From assembly GCF_902506325.1 (NCBI RefSeq), contig NZ_LR732328.1, positions 1,423,071 to 1,487,070 of the forward strand: DNA of 64,000 nt, in the 5' to 3' direction. Shown here in pieces: positions 43,756-52,666 of this stretch. The notes under the pieces are model-generated. The model did not search any database. It was given only the letters and a program-made list of their open reading frames with translations, and was not told the DNA's origin. The DNA comes from Limnobacter sp. 130 (lineage in GTDB: Bacteria; Pseudomonadota; Gammaproteobacteria; Burkholderiales; Burkholderiaceae_B). Made by a program: the position numbers and the translations under genes. Positions within the stretch are counted from its first letter, which is position 1. Each line of letters opens with the position of its first letter.

Positions 43756-46238
43756 GCGCCTCGTCAAACTGGATCAACCGACTTGAGCGATTGCTTGATT
43801 TGCGGGAATTTCCAAACCTGAAAACGCGGGTGCGTTTGCTGCGCCTTTTTCAGGCACTTTGGTTGCGCCCAAACAGTTTGAACAGCGCATTCGAGGCGTC
43901 CAATGGTCGACAAGGCCGCAGCCTTCCAAGCTTCGTGTTTCATATTATTGCGGTGGCTTTGCATGATTTGCTCAGCCCGATTGCTTATCTGTTCAAGCTA
44001 CTGATTCAACGCCCTTACCGGGCGGTGCGTGCCATGTTCAGCAGGCTCACCGACTACGCAGTACGCGCGGCACGGCTTGAACAGCGCATTGAAAACACCA
44101 GTCAATTTGTAGCCCGCCACAAACCATTTCGTTGGGGACTCGGCCTTTCGGCATTGGTACTTTTTTTGTTTACCGCACAAGCCTCGCTGCCCTTGGCGGG
44201 TCAATGGATTTTCATTGTGGTGTGCTACCTGTTCGCCATGTTGTTCAAACGGCTACCCGAGCGATTCGCCAACCTGTGTTTGATGGCGTTGACCATGCTG
44301 CTATTGGCCCGCTATGTGTTTTGGCGTTTTACAAGTTCTCTTGATCTTGAAAGCGGCGCAGAAATTTTCTTGGGCTACACGCTGGTTGCCGCCGAGGCTT
44401 ACACCTGGGTCATCCTGATTTTTGGTTTTATTCAAACAGCCTGGCCGCTAAAACGCAAACCCATGCCACTGGAACTCAATTTGAGTGACTGGCCCACGGT
44501 GGACGTGTTCATCCCCAGTTACAACGAGCCCTTGTCAGTGGTGCGTCCAACGGTGTATGCCGCAAAGGGACTGGACTGGCCGCTTGAAAAAATCACGGTC
44601 TATATTCTGGACGACGGCCACCGCCCGGCCTTTGAGGAATTCGCGAAGCAAGCCGGCGTGGAGTACATTTCCCGCCCGGACAACTCGCATGCCAAGGCGG
44701 GCAATATCAACTATGCATTGAAGCACACCCACGGCCAGTACGTTGCAATTTTCGATTGCGACCACATTCCCACGCGCTCGTTTTTGCAAACCAGCATGGG
44801 CTGGTTTAGCCGCGACCCCAAGTGCGTACTGGTGCAAACGCCACACCACTTTTTCTCGGCGGATCCGTTCGAGCGCAACTTCAATTCATTTCGGCAAATG
44901 CCCAACGAAGGATCGCTGTTTTACGGCTTGATTCAAGACGGCAACGACTACTGGAATGCCTCGTTTTTCTGCGGCAGTTGTGCTGTCATTGAGCGCAAAG
45001 CCCTGCTGGAAGTGGGTGGTATTGCGGTAGAAACAGTGACTGAAGATGCTCACACCGCCTTGAAACTGCACAGCCTGGGTTACAACAGCGTGTACCTGAA
45101 CAATATTCAGGCGGCGGGCCTGGCCACGGAAACACTGGCGGGTCACATTGGTCAGCGTATTCGCTGGGCGCGCGGCATGGCGCAAATTTTCCGCACTGAC
45201 AACCCCATGTTCAAAAAGGGTTTAAGCGTGTTTCAACGCATTTGCTACTCCAATGCAATGCTGCACTTTTTCTACGGTATTCCACGCATGATCTTTTTGA
45301 TCATGCCAATGGCTTACCTGTTTTTCGAACAGCACCTGATCAATGCGGCGGCGGTCACGATTCTCAGTTACGCCTTGCCCCAATTGATTATTTCCAGCTA
45401 CACCAACTCGGTCATACAGGGCAAATACCGACGGTCGTTTTGGTCGGAGGTCTATGAAACCGTGTTGTCTTGGTACATTATTTTGCCAACAACACTGGCC
45501 TTTATTAATCCGAAGCTGGGCAAGTTCAACGTGACTTCCAAAGGCGGCCTGATCGAGAAAAGCTATTTCGATTCCAACATTGCAAAACCCTATTTGATCC
45601 TGCTGTTGATCAATTTGCTTGGATTCTCCGTGGGTTTACTTCGGCTGTTTGTGTTCAACACCCATGAAACTGGCACCGTGATCATGAACCTGCTTTGGTG
45701 CGGTTTTAACCTGGCAATTTTGGGTGCTGCCGTGGGTGTGGCCACCGAGTCGGTACAGCAGCACGTACACCATCGCGTGCGCATGGTTATGCCAGCTTTC
45801 CTTAAACTGCCAGGCGGCTACACGGTGAGCTGTTACACCGAGGAGTATTCTGCCGCAGGCCTGACTTTGGCCGTGGCCGACACTGCGGGCATCAGCGAGT
45901 TCAGCCAGGTACAGGTTGGATTGCACCGGGGCGACCGGGAATTTCTGTTTCCTGCAAAAATTCATTTCACGGAAAGTGGGCATGTTGAAGCCTTGTTCAC
46001 CAACCTGACTCCCGAACAGGAAACACAATTGATTCAGTGCACATTTGGACGAGCCGACGCCTGGCTGAACTGGCAAGAGGACCAGACACGTGATCGCGCG
46101 CTGGGCGGCCTGAAAGACGTATTCGCCAAAGGCATGATTGGTTATGTGCGCCTGTTTGCCTGGCTCAAAGGTGGTGCAGTTGGCCTGGGCAATCGCCTGA
46201 TGGGCAACAAAAACCAAACCGAAAAGTGGGAGAACTAG
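43752..46238 (+). CDS. bcsA: Cellulose synthase catalytic subunit BcsA
   Basis: GT2-family processive synthase, 828 aa, with multiple transmembrane helices, a cytosolic GT domain and a C-terminal PilZ domain. GT motifs: ILDDGH (Asp287-288), FDCDH (335-338), TED (430-432) and QRIRW (468-472). The gating loop is FNVTSK (592-597). In PilZ the usual RxxxR is HVHHR (671-675) and the usual [D/N]xSxxG is EYSAAG (698-703), so both c-di-GMP motifs deviate at their first residue. An N-terminal extension of about 130 residues precedes the first helices. It overlaps bcsQ by 4 bp. Confidence 0.96.
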   Translation: MSASSNWINRLERLLDLREFPNLKTRVRLLRLFQALWLRPNSLNSAFEASNGRQGRSLPSFVFHIIAVALHDLLSPIAYLFKLLIQRPYRAVRAMFSRLTDYAVRAARLEQRIENTSQFVARHKPFRWGLGLSALVLFLFTAQASLPLAGQWIFIVVCYLFAMLFKRLPERFANLCLMALTMLLLARYVFWRFTSSLDLESGAEIFLGYTLVAAEAYTWVILIFGFIQTAWPLKRKPMPLELNLSDWPTVDVFIPSYNEPLSVVRPTVYAAKGLDWPLEKITVYILDDGHRPAFEEFAKQAGVEYISRPDNSHAKAGNINYALKHTHGQYVAIFDCDHIPTRSFLQTSMGWFSRDPKCVLVQTPHHFFSADPFERNFNSFRQMPNEGSLFYGLIQDGNDYWNASFFCGSCAVIERKALLEVGGIAVETVTEDAHTALKLHSLGYNSVYLNNIQAAGLATETLAGHIGQRIRWARGMAQIFRTDNPMFKKGLSVFQRICYSNAMLHFFYGIPRMIFLIMPMAYLFFEQHLINAAAVTILSYALPQLIISSYTNSVIQGKYRRSFWSEVYETVLSWYIILPTTLAFINPKLGKFNVTSKGGLIEKSYFDSNIAKPYLILLLINLLGFSVGLLRLFVFNTHETGTVIMNLLWCGFNLAILGAAVGVATESVQQHVHHRVRMVMPAFLKLPGGYTVSCYTEEYSAAGLTLAVADTAGISEFSQVQVGLHRGDREFLFPAKIHFTESGHVEALFTNLTPEQETQLIQCTFGRADAWLNWQEDQTRDRALGGLKDVFAKGMIGYVRLFAWLKGGAVGLGNRLMGNKNQTEKWEN

Positions 46239-46242
46239 GGCC

Positions 46243-47946
46243 ATGTTGTTGTGGAACCTGTACTTCCTGATCAAGTTTGGCCTGCACTTTGCGGGGCAAC
46301 TGACGCTCAGCCCACTGTGGAACCTGGGATTGTTTGCCCTGTTGATTGCCACCAACCCCGCAGCCTACCAAAACAAACAACTGATGAAGGTGCTGCGCTA
46401 CCTGGTATTTACAGGCCCGGCAATTGCCTTGTTGCTGCATGAATTGGGCTTGGTGGTGTCACTGGCTTTGGTTGATCAAATCAAGGCGCTGTTCGGCTTC
46501 TCGCTTGACTACCTGTGGGAATTGCTTAAACGCACCATTCAACCCTGGATGCTGTGGGGGGCATTGCTCGGATTCATGGTGATTCGGGTATTGGATCGTT
46601 ATATACGAATCAGCAGTTGGGTGGGCTTTGGGCTTTTGGCCATGCTCGGAATTCAGGCGCTGCCTTTTATTCAGAAACAAACTCAAACCAGTGATGCGGT
46701 GGCCTTGCGGGAAGCTCAAATTCAACCCCGCGAAAACCTGTCACCGGCTGAGTTTTTGGCGCTGGGCCAGGTGGACTTTCAAAAACTGCGCGTGGCGCGT
46801 GACCAGGAAAGCCCAACCAAATTGCGTGACAATGCCTATGATGGTGCAGGACCAGGCGCGGTGCTTGCCGGCTTTTTTGATCGACAGCGCACTGTTGCGC
46901 TGGCCCCTTTCTCACCTGTGTCTGGCCCCGATTTTGATGTAATCGTGCTGCAAATCTGCTCACTGTCCTGGGCCGACCTGCAATACGCCAAGCAGGGCCA
47001 GCACCCCACCATCCGGCAAGCTGATTTTGTGTTTGAGAACTTCAACTCGGCCACCAGTTATTCTGGCCCTGCTGCCATTCGCCTGTTGCGCGGCAAGTGT
47101 GGCCAAACGCCGCACGACGCACTTTACAGCGCGGCCAACAGCAGTTGCATGTTGTTTGAGCAACTGCGAAATGTGGGTTTTGAAGTGGCGATGGGTTTAA
47201 ATCACAATGGAAAGTTTCAGGATTTTTCAAAACTCGTCAAAACCAACCTCGGCGGCAAAGTCACCGAGCTGGTTGCCCATGACGAAGTGCCTGCGGGGGT
47301 GCAAGCCTTTGACGGTTCCCGCGTGGGGCGCGATGGCGATTATCTGCGCGCATGGTGGAACAAACGCGTTCAACAAAGCGGGCCCGCTGTGGCTTACTAC
47401 TACAACAGCATTACCTTGCATGATGGCAACCGTTTGCCCAACAGCAACTTGAACAGCCTGAACAGTTACCCTTTGCGCCTTGAGCGGATGCTGAACGACA
47501 TTCAATCTGTATTGGGTGAAATTCGTCGCAGTGATCGCAAAGCCTTGGTGGTTGTAGTACCCGAGCACGGCGCCGGGCTGACCGGTGAATTCGGTCAACT
47601 GGTGGGGCTTCGCGAGTTGCCAACACCTGCCATTACGAAGGTGCCTGTGTTCGGTTACTGGGTTGCGCCCGGATACACACCGGCAAGCACAGGCCCCGTC
47701 ACAGTGAAGCAATCGGTAAGCTACACCGCACTCAGCGAATTGTTGGTGCGGTGGCTGGCACAACCACTGGAACAGCAACTAAAACCCACTTGGCCCGTGT
47801 TGCTAAGCGATTTGCCCGATACCCGCTTCGTGTCCCAGCAAGGCAATATCACGGTGATGGAAAGTCAGGGTGCTTATTGGATCAAAGCGCCTGGTGCGGC
47901 CTGGAAAATGCTGGGCCCGGTTCAAACCATTGCGGCCAGCAACTGA
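46243..47946 (+). CDS. bcsG: Cellulose phosphoethanolamine transferase BcsG
   Basis: Inner-membrane enzyme that adds phosphoethanolamine from phosphatidylethanolamine to cellulose. Several N-terminal transmembrane helices (residues about 5-160) lead a periplasmic alkaline-phosphatase-fold domain. Active-site residues align with E. coli BcsG: Cys239 in CSLSW, nucleophile Ser274 in NSATSYSGPA (same 35-residue spacing), and Glu441-His442 in PEHG. Length 567 aa fits. It follows bcsA by 4 bp. All catalytic residues are intact, so modified cellulose is expected. Confidence 0.95.
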   Translation: MLLWNLYFLIKFGLHFAGQLTLSPLWNLGLFALLIATNPAAYQNKQLMKVLRYLVFTGPAIALLLHELGLVVSLALVDQIKALFGFSLDYLWELLKRTIQPWMLWGALLGFMVIRVLDRYIRISSWVGFGLLAMLGIQALPFIQKQTQTSDAVALREAQIQPRENLSPAEFLALGQVDFQKLRVARDQESPTKLRDNAYDGAGPGAVLAGFFDRQRTVALAPFSPVSGPDFDVIVLQICSLSWADLQYAKQGQHPTIRQADFVFENFNSATSYSGPAAIRLLRGKCGQTPHDALYSAANSSCMLFEQLRNVGFEVAMGLNHNGKFQDFSKLVKTNLGGKVTELVAHDEVPAGVQAFDGSRVGRDGDYLRAWWNKRVQQSGPAVAYYYNSITLHDGNRLPNSNLNSLNSYPLRLERMLNDIQSVLGEIRRSDRKALVVVVPEHGAGLTGEFGQLVGLRELPTPAITKVPVFGYWVAPGYTPASTGPVTVKQSVSYTALSELLVRWLAQPLEQQLKPTWPVLLSDLPDTRFVSQQGNITVMESQGAYWIKAPGAAWKMLGPVQTIAASN

Positions 47947-47960
47947 AGGGGAAAAAAGCC

Positions 47961-48170
47961 ATGGCACAATTTGACCCCAACACACCACCAGCCCTGTTCA
48001 TGCCGCCCGCCGACATGGCACATGACATTTATGCGCTCAGCGCACAGCTGGAGGGTTTTGATCACAACATGTACCAGGACATTCAACAGGACCAGGCGAT
48101 GTACGACTCGTTCCAGCGCTGGCCCTTTTTGTTTGGCATTGCCATGGCCTCGCGGTTTAGCGAGGAATAA
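47961..48170 (+). CDS. bcsR: BcsR-like small protein of cellulose biosynthesis
   Basis: 69-aa soluble protein. The pattern DIYALSAQL ... MYQDIQQDQ ... FQRWPFL matches the E. coli BcsR pattern (DIxAL, YxDIxQ, RWPxL) along its length. BcsR forms a complex with BcsQ and regulates the synthase. In E. coli bcsR opens bcsRQABZC; here it closes the cluster after bcsG. ATG 47961 has GGGG 9-10 nt upstream. Its stop is 9 bp from the convergent acyltransferase gene. Confidence 0.82.
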   Translation: MAQFDPNTPPALFMPPADMAHDIYALSAQLEGFDHNMYQDIQQDQAMYDSFQRWPFLFGIAMASRFSEE

Positions 48171-48179
48171 GAACGTCAA

Positions 48180-49592
48180 TCAAGCTGCGCTGCGCTTTTT
48201 CAGATTGGCATTGGCTTCCTTGGCGGCAGCCTCTTCAAGCTCGACCAAACCGTCCTCGAGAAACTGCAGAAGTCGCTGCATCGAGGGCATTGTTCGTCGG
48301 CACGCCACCAAACCAAACTCAAGCTTGCCCGCGTAGCTGTTCAACGTAATGTTCAAGGCCTGGCCGTCGAGCAAGAGTGAAACTGGATACACACCATCCA
48401 CTTCTGCACCGTTGAAATAAAGGGTGTGTTTGGGGCCTGGTACATTGGAAATCACAATGTTGAAAGCCTGCAATTTGGGCGCTAAACCAGTCAGCATATT
48501 GAACCCGCTAATGCCCATCATGGTGGCCACATAGTTCATGATTTCAGTTTGATTCATGCTGGCAAACCGTTCCTTGGAATGGTTCACCGAACGCGCAATG
48601 GTTTCAATCCGCTCCACGGGGTCTTCCGTGTCAGTGGCCAAATTGGCCAACAACAAGGCCACGTGGTTACCTGTTGCGGTGTCATCTTTTCGAAGCGACA
48701 CCGGCACCATGGCCACCAAGGGGCGGGCGGGCAGTGCATTTAACTCACCCAGGTAGGCACGCAAAGCGGAGCCGCACATTGCCAGCACCACATCATTCAG
48801 GGTCATGTTCAAACCATTCGCACAGTTTTTAATCCGCTCCATGGACCACGATTGCGCTGCCACTCGGCGTGACGCGGTGATGCGGCGGTTCAACACACTG
48901 CGTGGCGCTTGAATAACCGACACAAAATCGGGATCGGCCACACTGGTTTGCCACAAAGAACGCCCCACTTCCTTGACCACTTTGGGCAAACTGAACAACT
49001 GGGTTTTGGCTGTATCGACAACTTGCCCCAGCAAGGTCACGAGCCCCTCTGAAGCTTCGGAACGCTGCACCGATCCACGCAAATTCGGATTGGCCCACAA
49101 GGGCGGAATGTCGAGGATTTCCGGGCTGTCGGCCATGGACCGCTGCAGCATTTTCATACAGGCCACGCCATCAACCAGCGCGTGGTGCACCTTGGTGTAC
49201 AAGGCCACGCGACCGTCTTCCAGGCCGTCAATGACATACGCTTCCCAAAGCGGTTTGGCACGATCCAATGGCGCGGCATGCAGCTTGGAAGTCAATTCCA
49301 GCAACTCGCGAATGCGGCCAGGCTTGGGCAGCGACAAATGAATGAAATGCGCCTCGAGGTCAAACTCATCGTCTTCCACCCAAAACCACATGCCCAAGCG
49401 CGACTTCAAGCGCAAACTGAACGGCGCCACCGGTTGGGTGTACGTGCGCATGTCGGCCACCACCTTGTGTACATAATCAATTGTGCTTTGCCCCTTGGGG
49501 GGCTTAAGCAATACCAGCCCACCCACATGCATGGGTTGGTTGCGGCGCTCCAGCCACAAGAACAATTGATCATTGGGGGTCAGGGCCTTCAT
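48180..49592 (-). CDS. Wax ester synthase/diacylglycerol acyltransferase (WS/DGAT)
   Basis: Condensing-domain acyltransferase that makes wax esters or triacylglycerol from acyl-CoA. The catalytic HHxxxDG is VHHALVDG. The N-terminal LTPNDQLFLWLERRNQPMHVGGL and C-terminal SNVPGP segments are family hallmarks. I chose the second ATG (49592, MKALTPND, 470 aa) because GGAG lies 8 nt upstream, against only 3 nt for the first ATG at 49598. A storage-lipid role is inferred. Confidence 0.94.
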   Translation of the reverse strand: MKALTPNDQLFLWLERRNQPMHVGGLVLLKPPKGQSTIDYVHKVVADMRTYTQPVAPFSLRLKSRLGMWFWVEDDEFDLEAHFIHLSLPKPGRIRELLELTSKLHAAPLDRAKPLWEAYVIDGLEDGRVALYTKVHHALVDGVACMKMLQRSMADSPEILDIPPLWANPNLRGSVQRSEASEGLVTLLGQVVDTAKTQLFSLPKVVKEVGRSLWQTSVADPDFVSVIQAPRSVLNRRITASRRVAAQSWSMERIKNCANGLNMTLNDVVLAMCGSALRAYLGELNALPARPLVAMVPVSLRKDDTATGNHVALLLANLATDTEDPVERIETIARSVNHSKERFASMNQTEIMNYVATMMGISGFNMLTGLAPKLQAFNIVISNVPGPKHTLYFNGAEVDGVYPVSLLLDGQALNITLNSYAGKLEFGLVACRRTMPSMQRLLQFLEDGLVELEEAAAKEANANLKKRSAA

Positions 49593-49677
49593 GGGCATGT
49601 CTCCGTGTTGTGTTTTTTATTCCCTAATTGTTTGTTACTGCCCCACCTGCGCCGCTGGATGCGGTTTCGCTGCAATT

Positions 49678-50481
49678 TCAGCGAATTTGACGTTTGGCAA
49701 AAGGCAGGGTCGGTTCTTTGCTGTTTTTCACCACGGAAATACGCTGGTTCTTGAAACCCAACACCCGGCGTTGCCAGCGGCGCTCCTGCGTTAAGTGTGC
49801 ATTTTCATCAATGCCAAAAATTCGCTGAAGCATGAACTTGCTGGCAGCCACGGAATCGGGCGATCGGGTCAGAATTTCCTGCACCAAGGACTGCACCTTC
49901 TCTTCTGTGTTTTCAACTGTATGGGTTACCAAACCCAGTTCCTTGGCTTGCAGACCACTAAGAATGCGCCCGGTCATGGTGAGTTCCTTGGCCACGTCTA
50001 CAGGCAACAGCTCGCGTACCAGTGCGGCACCACCCATGTCTGGCACCAAACCCCACTTGGCTTCAAGAATCGACAATTGTGAATCGGGTGTGCACACCCG
50101 AATGTCTGCCCCCATGGCCAGCTGAATGCCGGCACCAAAACAATTGCCATGAATTTGGGCAATCACCGGCACACCCAAGTCGCGCCAGCCCATGCTCCAG
50201 GTTTGAAAAATATTGCGCATGGGCAACCACAAATTGGCATACATCACCAAGCCCGTTTTCGGGTTGCTCATCACCGATTTCACATCGAGCCCGGCGCAAA
50301 ACGATGGGCCTTCCCCTTTCAAGATCACTGCTCGCAGGGTTTTGTGTTTGGCGAGCTGCTGTTGCACCTTGCGTATGTCCTTCAACATGGGCCAATCCAC
50401 ACCGTTGTGTTTCTCGGGGCGATTCAGGGCCACCGTGGCCACGGTGTTGTCGCTGTTGAACTGCAGGTTTACTCTGTCCAT
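49678..50481 (-). CDS. Enoyl-CoA hydratase/isomerase family protein
   Basis: 267-aa crotonase-fold protein acting on acyl-CoA. The oxyanion-hole segments GPSFCAGLDV and IHGNCFGAGIQLAMGAD are present. The catalytic position in AKWGLVPDMGG has Asp rather than Glu, closer to dienoyl-CoA isomerases than to hydratases. The exact reaction is unresolved. It lies upstream of the WS/DGAT gene on the same strand (85 bp gap), so shared transcription is possible. Confidence 0.88.
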   Translation of the reverse strand: MDRVNLQFNSDNTVATVALNRPEKHNGVDWPMLKDIRKVQQQLAKHKTLRAVILKGEGPSFCAGLDVKSVMSNPKTGLVMYANLWLPMRNIFQTWSMGWRDLGVPVIAQIHGNCFGAGIQLAMGADIRVCTPDSQLSILEAKWGLVPDMGGAALVRELLPVDVAKELTMTGRILSGLQAKELGLVTHTVENTEEKVQSLVQEILTRSPDSVAASKFMLQRIFGIDENAHLTQERRWQRRVLGFKNQRISVVKNSKEPTLPFAKRQIR

Positions 50482-50555
50482 GGTACTCTCGGCTGTTTTT
50501 TGAAACGTTATTCGGCTCGCTAGCCATCTTAACCTTGAACATTCTCAAACCCAAT

Positions 50556-51134
50556 ATGATCTTTAAAGTGTTGGCTCTGCTTTTGGCCCTGTTGGGCTAT
50601 TACATGAGTCCCTATGGCCCAAGTGCCACGGAAAACAGCAAACCTGACACGGCGAACTCTGGTTCGTATTACTTGGCTCAGGTTACCCGTGTGGCCGACG
50701 GCGACACAATCACCGTGCGCAATCAGGACGGTGCCACACACAAGATCCGCATGCATGCAGTGGACGCGCCCGAACTGAATCAAGCTGGCGGTGAACAATC
50801 GAAACGCTGGTTAAGCGATCGGTTGATGAATAAAACCGTGAAAATTGTGGTCAACAACACCGATCGCTACAAACGGCAAGTGGCCAAGGTCGTACTTCCT
50901 GTTGAGGGTTGTTCGCAACGCCTTTGCGCGGGCGACACCGATATCAACCTGAAAGCCATTGAAGCGGGGCACGCTTGGTGGTATCGGGAGTTTTCCCGCA
51001 GTCAAAGCAGCGAAGACCGTGTGCTGTACGAACAGGCCGAGGACCTGGCCCGCAATGCACGCAAAGGCTTGTGGCAACAAACTGCACCGCTTGCCCCTTG
51101 GCAGTGGCGTACAGAACAACGCAACCAACGCTAA
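50556..51134 (+). CDS. Thermonuclease (SNase-like) family protein, exported
   Basis: 192-aa nuclease-like protein with an N-terminal signal anchor (MIFKVLALLLALLGYYM) and a staphylococcal-nuclease OB-fold domain. Catalytic positions are visible: Asp in VADGDTITV, Arg and Glu in IRMHAVDAPELNQ, and Arg in DRYKRQVAKV. I use ATG 50556; a TTG at 50535 would add seven residues. Neither start has a clear Shine-Dalgarno. Two cysteines (GCSQRLC) may form a disulfide. It is 5 bp before the thioesterase gene. Confidence 0.88.
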   Translation: MIFKVLALLLALLGYYMSPYGPSATENSKPDTANSGSYYLAQVTRVADGDTITVRNQDGATHKIRMHAVDAPELNQAGGEQSKRWLSDRLMNKTVKIVVNNTDRYKRQVAKVVLPVEGCSQRLCAGDTDINLKAIEAGHAWWYREFSRSQSSEDRVLYEQAEDLARNARKGLWQQTAPLAPWQWRTEQRNQR

Positions 51135-51139
51135 ACAAC

Positions 51140-51541
51140 ATGAAAGAAATTTACACCACCACAGTGCCACTTCGCTGGGGCGACATGGATCAGATTGGCC
51201 ATGTAAACAACACCGTTTATTTTCGTTGTTTCGAACAGGCCCGCGTGGAATGGATCGACCTGTTGCCTGCGGCAATCGACAACAACCCTGCCTATGTGGT
51301 GATCGTTCACACCGAATGCAGTTTTTTAAAAGAACTGAAAGCACCCGGCACAGTTGAAATCAAAGTGTTTGCCGGCGAGGTGGGGCGCAGCAGCCTGGTA
51401 CAGCGCTATGAAATGCGCCGCACCGACGCACCCGATGTACTGGTGGCCACGGGCAGCGCCAAAATGGTGTGGGTCAGCCCCGACACAGGCCGCTCGACAC
51501 CCATCCCAGACCGGTTCAAAAACACCCTTGTTGTGGGGTAA
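51140..51541 (+). CDS. Acyl-CoA thioesterase, hotdog fold (4HBT)
   Basis: 133-aa thioesterase of the YbgC/4-hydroxybenzoyl-CoA type. The active-site segment RWGDMDQIGHVNNTVYFRCFEQAR carries the Asp and the GHVNN motif. Substrate probably a short or medium acyl-CoA; unknown. ATG 51140 is used because homologous sequence begins there (MKEIYTTTVPLRW). It is co-oriented with and close to the nuclease gene. Confidence 0.88.
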   Translation: MKEIYTTTVPLRWGDMDQIGHVNNTVYFRCFEQARVEWIDLLPAAIDNNPAYVVIVHTECSFLKELKAPGTVEIKVFAGEVGRSSLVQRYEMRRTDAPDVLVATGSAKMVWVSPDTGRSTPIPDRFKNTLVVG

Positions 51542-51581
51542 ATCCTGACAATTTTCTAGAATGGGTACTCAGGTTTTGCTA

Positions 51582-51622
51582 TTGTGGACACGAAATTTTA
51601 TTGTTACATTCATCAATGTCAC
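51582..51622 (+). promoter_or_regulatory. Promoter and overlapping palindrome upstream of the PF10118 gene
   Basis: A sigma-70-like promoter: -35 TTGTGG (51582-51587), 17-bp spacer, -10 TACATT (51605-51610). An inverted repeat GTTACATT-CATC-AATGTCAC (51603-51622, one mismatch) covers the -10 element, the position expected for a repressor. The gene follows with AGGAG 7 nt before its ATG at 51668. The regulator is unknown. Confidence 0.45.
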
Positions 51623-51667
51623 GGTCAAACGTGGCAACAACAATAAAACAAGTGTAGGAGTCAAACC

Positions 51668-52588
51668 ATGAAGAACATCATGCCCGTACGCCGCGATGTC
51701 AAATTGAATTTGCCTGAAGAGAAGGTATCCAATTGGCATGAGCAAGGTCCCCACGTGACCCATTTCATGAATGCGCTGTCGCTGTTTTTCCCGGCGGGCG
51801 AGCGCATGTTCATGGATGCGGTACGCAACTACCGCGACGACATCACCGATCCCGAATTGAAAAAGGCTGTGGTGGCTTTCATTGGCCAAGAAGCCATGCA
51901 CAGCCGCGAGCACGTTGAATACAACGAAATGCTGGACCGTGCTGGCCTGCCTGCTTCCAAACTGGACAGTTTCCTGTGGGGCTTTCTGGCTTTCGTCAAG
52001 AAAACCCTGGGCAAGCGCCTGACACTGGCTGGCACCATTGCACTGGAACACTACACCGCATTGATGGCAGACCAGTTGCTGCGCAACCCCGACGTGCTGG
52101 GTGAGAAATCCGAACCCGCTTACAAGCAAATGTGGATGTGGCACGCCTACGAAGAAACTGAACACAAGGCAGTGGCTTACGACGTTTGGAACCACGTGTT
52201 GCCTGACAACATGCACAACCGGTTCAGCCGCCGCCTTGCCATGGTATTGGCCACGGCATTGTTCTGGCCGCTGGTGGCTTACTTCCACATGCGCCTGGTG
52301 TTTGCAGACAAAACCATCCAGGGCGGTCACATCAAAGGCTTCTGGACCGTAACCAAAATGCTGTGGGGCAAAAAAGTCGGCGTGCTGCGCAACCCGGTGG
52401 CCAACGGCGAGTTCATGGATTACTTCAAGGCCGACTTTCATCCATGGATGCACGACAACAGCCGATTCCTGACAGAAATCGATAACTTCGTGGCTTCTGT
52501 TGAGAGCTCAGGCCGCAAACCAAATACGGAAATTGCCAATGCCATTCGTGCCCGCATGAACAGCCAGCTGAAGGCAAACGCAGCTTAA
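51668..52588 (+). CDS. PF10118 metal-dependent hydrolase-like diiron protein
   Basis: 306-aa protein of the predicted metal-dependent hydrolase family (PF10118/COG3687). Ferritin-like metal motifs are spread over the helices: GQEAMHSREH, IALEHYTA and EETEHKAV. The central hydrophobic stretch (about 195-215) suggests membrane association. The biochemical role is unknown to me; family members often lie near lipid genes, as here. Good Shine-Dalgarno (AGGAG) and its own promoter upstream. A strong terminator follows. Confidence 0.88.
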   Translation: MKNIMPVRRDVKLNLPEEKVSNWHEQGPHVTHFMNALSLFFPAGERMFMDAVRNYRDDITDPELKKAVVAFIGQEAMHSREHVEYNEMLDRAGLPASKLDSFLWGFLAFVKKTLGKRLTLAGTIALEHYTALMADQLLRNPDVLGEKSEPAYKQMWMWHAYEETEHKAVAYDVWNHVLPDNMHNRFSRRLAMVLATALFWPLVAYFHMRLVFADKTIQGGHIKGFWTVTKMLWGKKVGVLRNPVANGEFMDYFKADFHPWMHDNSRFLTEIDNFVASVESSGRKPNTEIANAIRARMNSQLKANAA

Positions 52589-52621
52589 AAAATTTCGTGA
52601 CAGAAATCTTGGGCTAATCGG

Positions 52622-52657
52622 CCGGTGGGAGAAGTGAGCAGCCCACCGGTTTTTTTT
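52622..52657 (+). terminator. Rho-independent terminator after the PF10118 gene
   Basis: Perfect 8-bp stem CCGGTGGG (52622-52629) and CCCACCGG (52642-52649) with a 12-nt loop, followed directly by eight T (52650-52657). It is oriented to end the plus-strand transcript; the minus strand shows no T-tract after the stem, so it should not serve convergent perM. Confidence 0.92.
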
Positions 52658-52666
52658 CGTCTTGAT

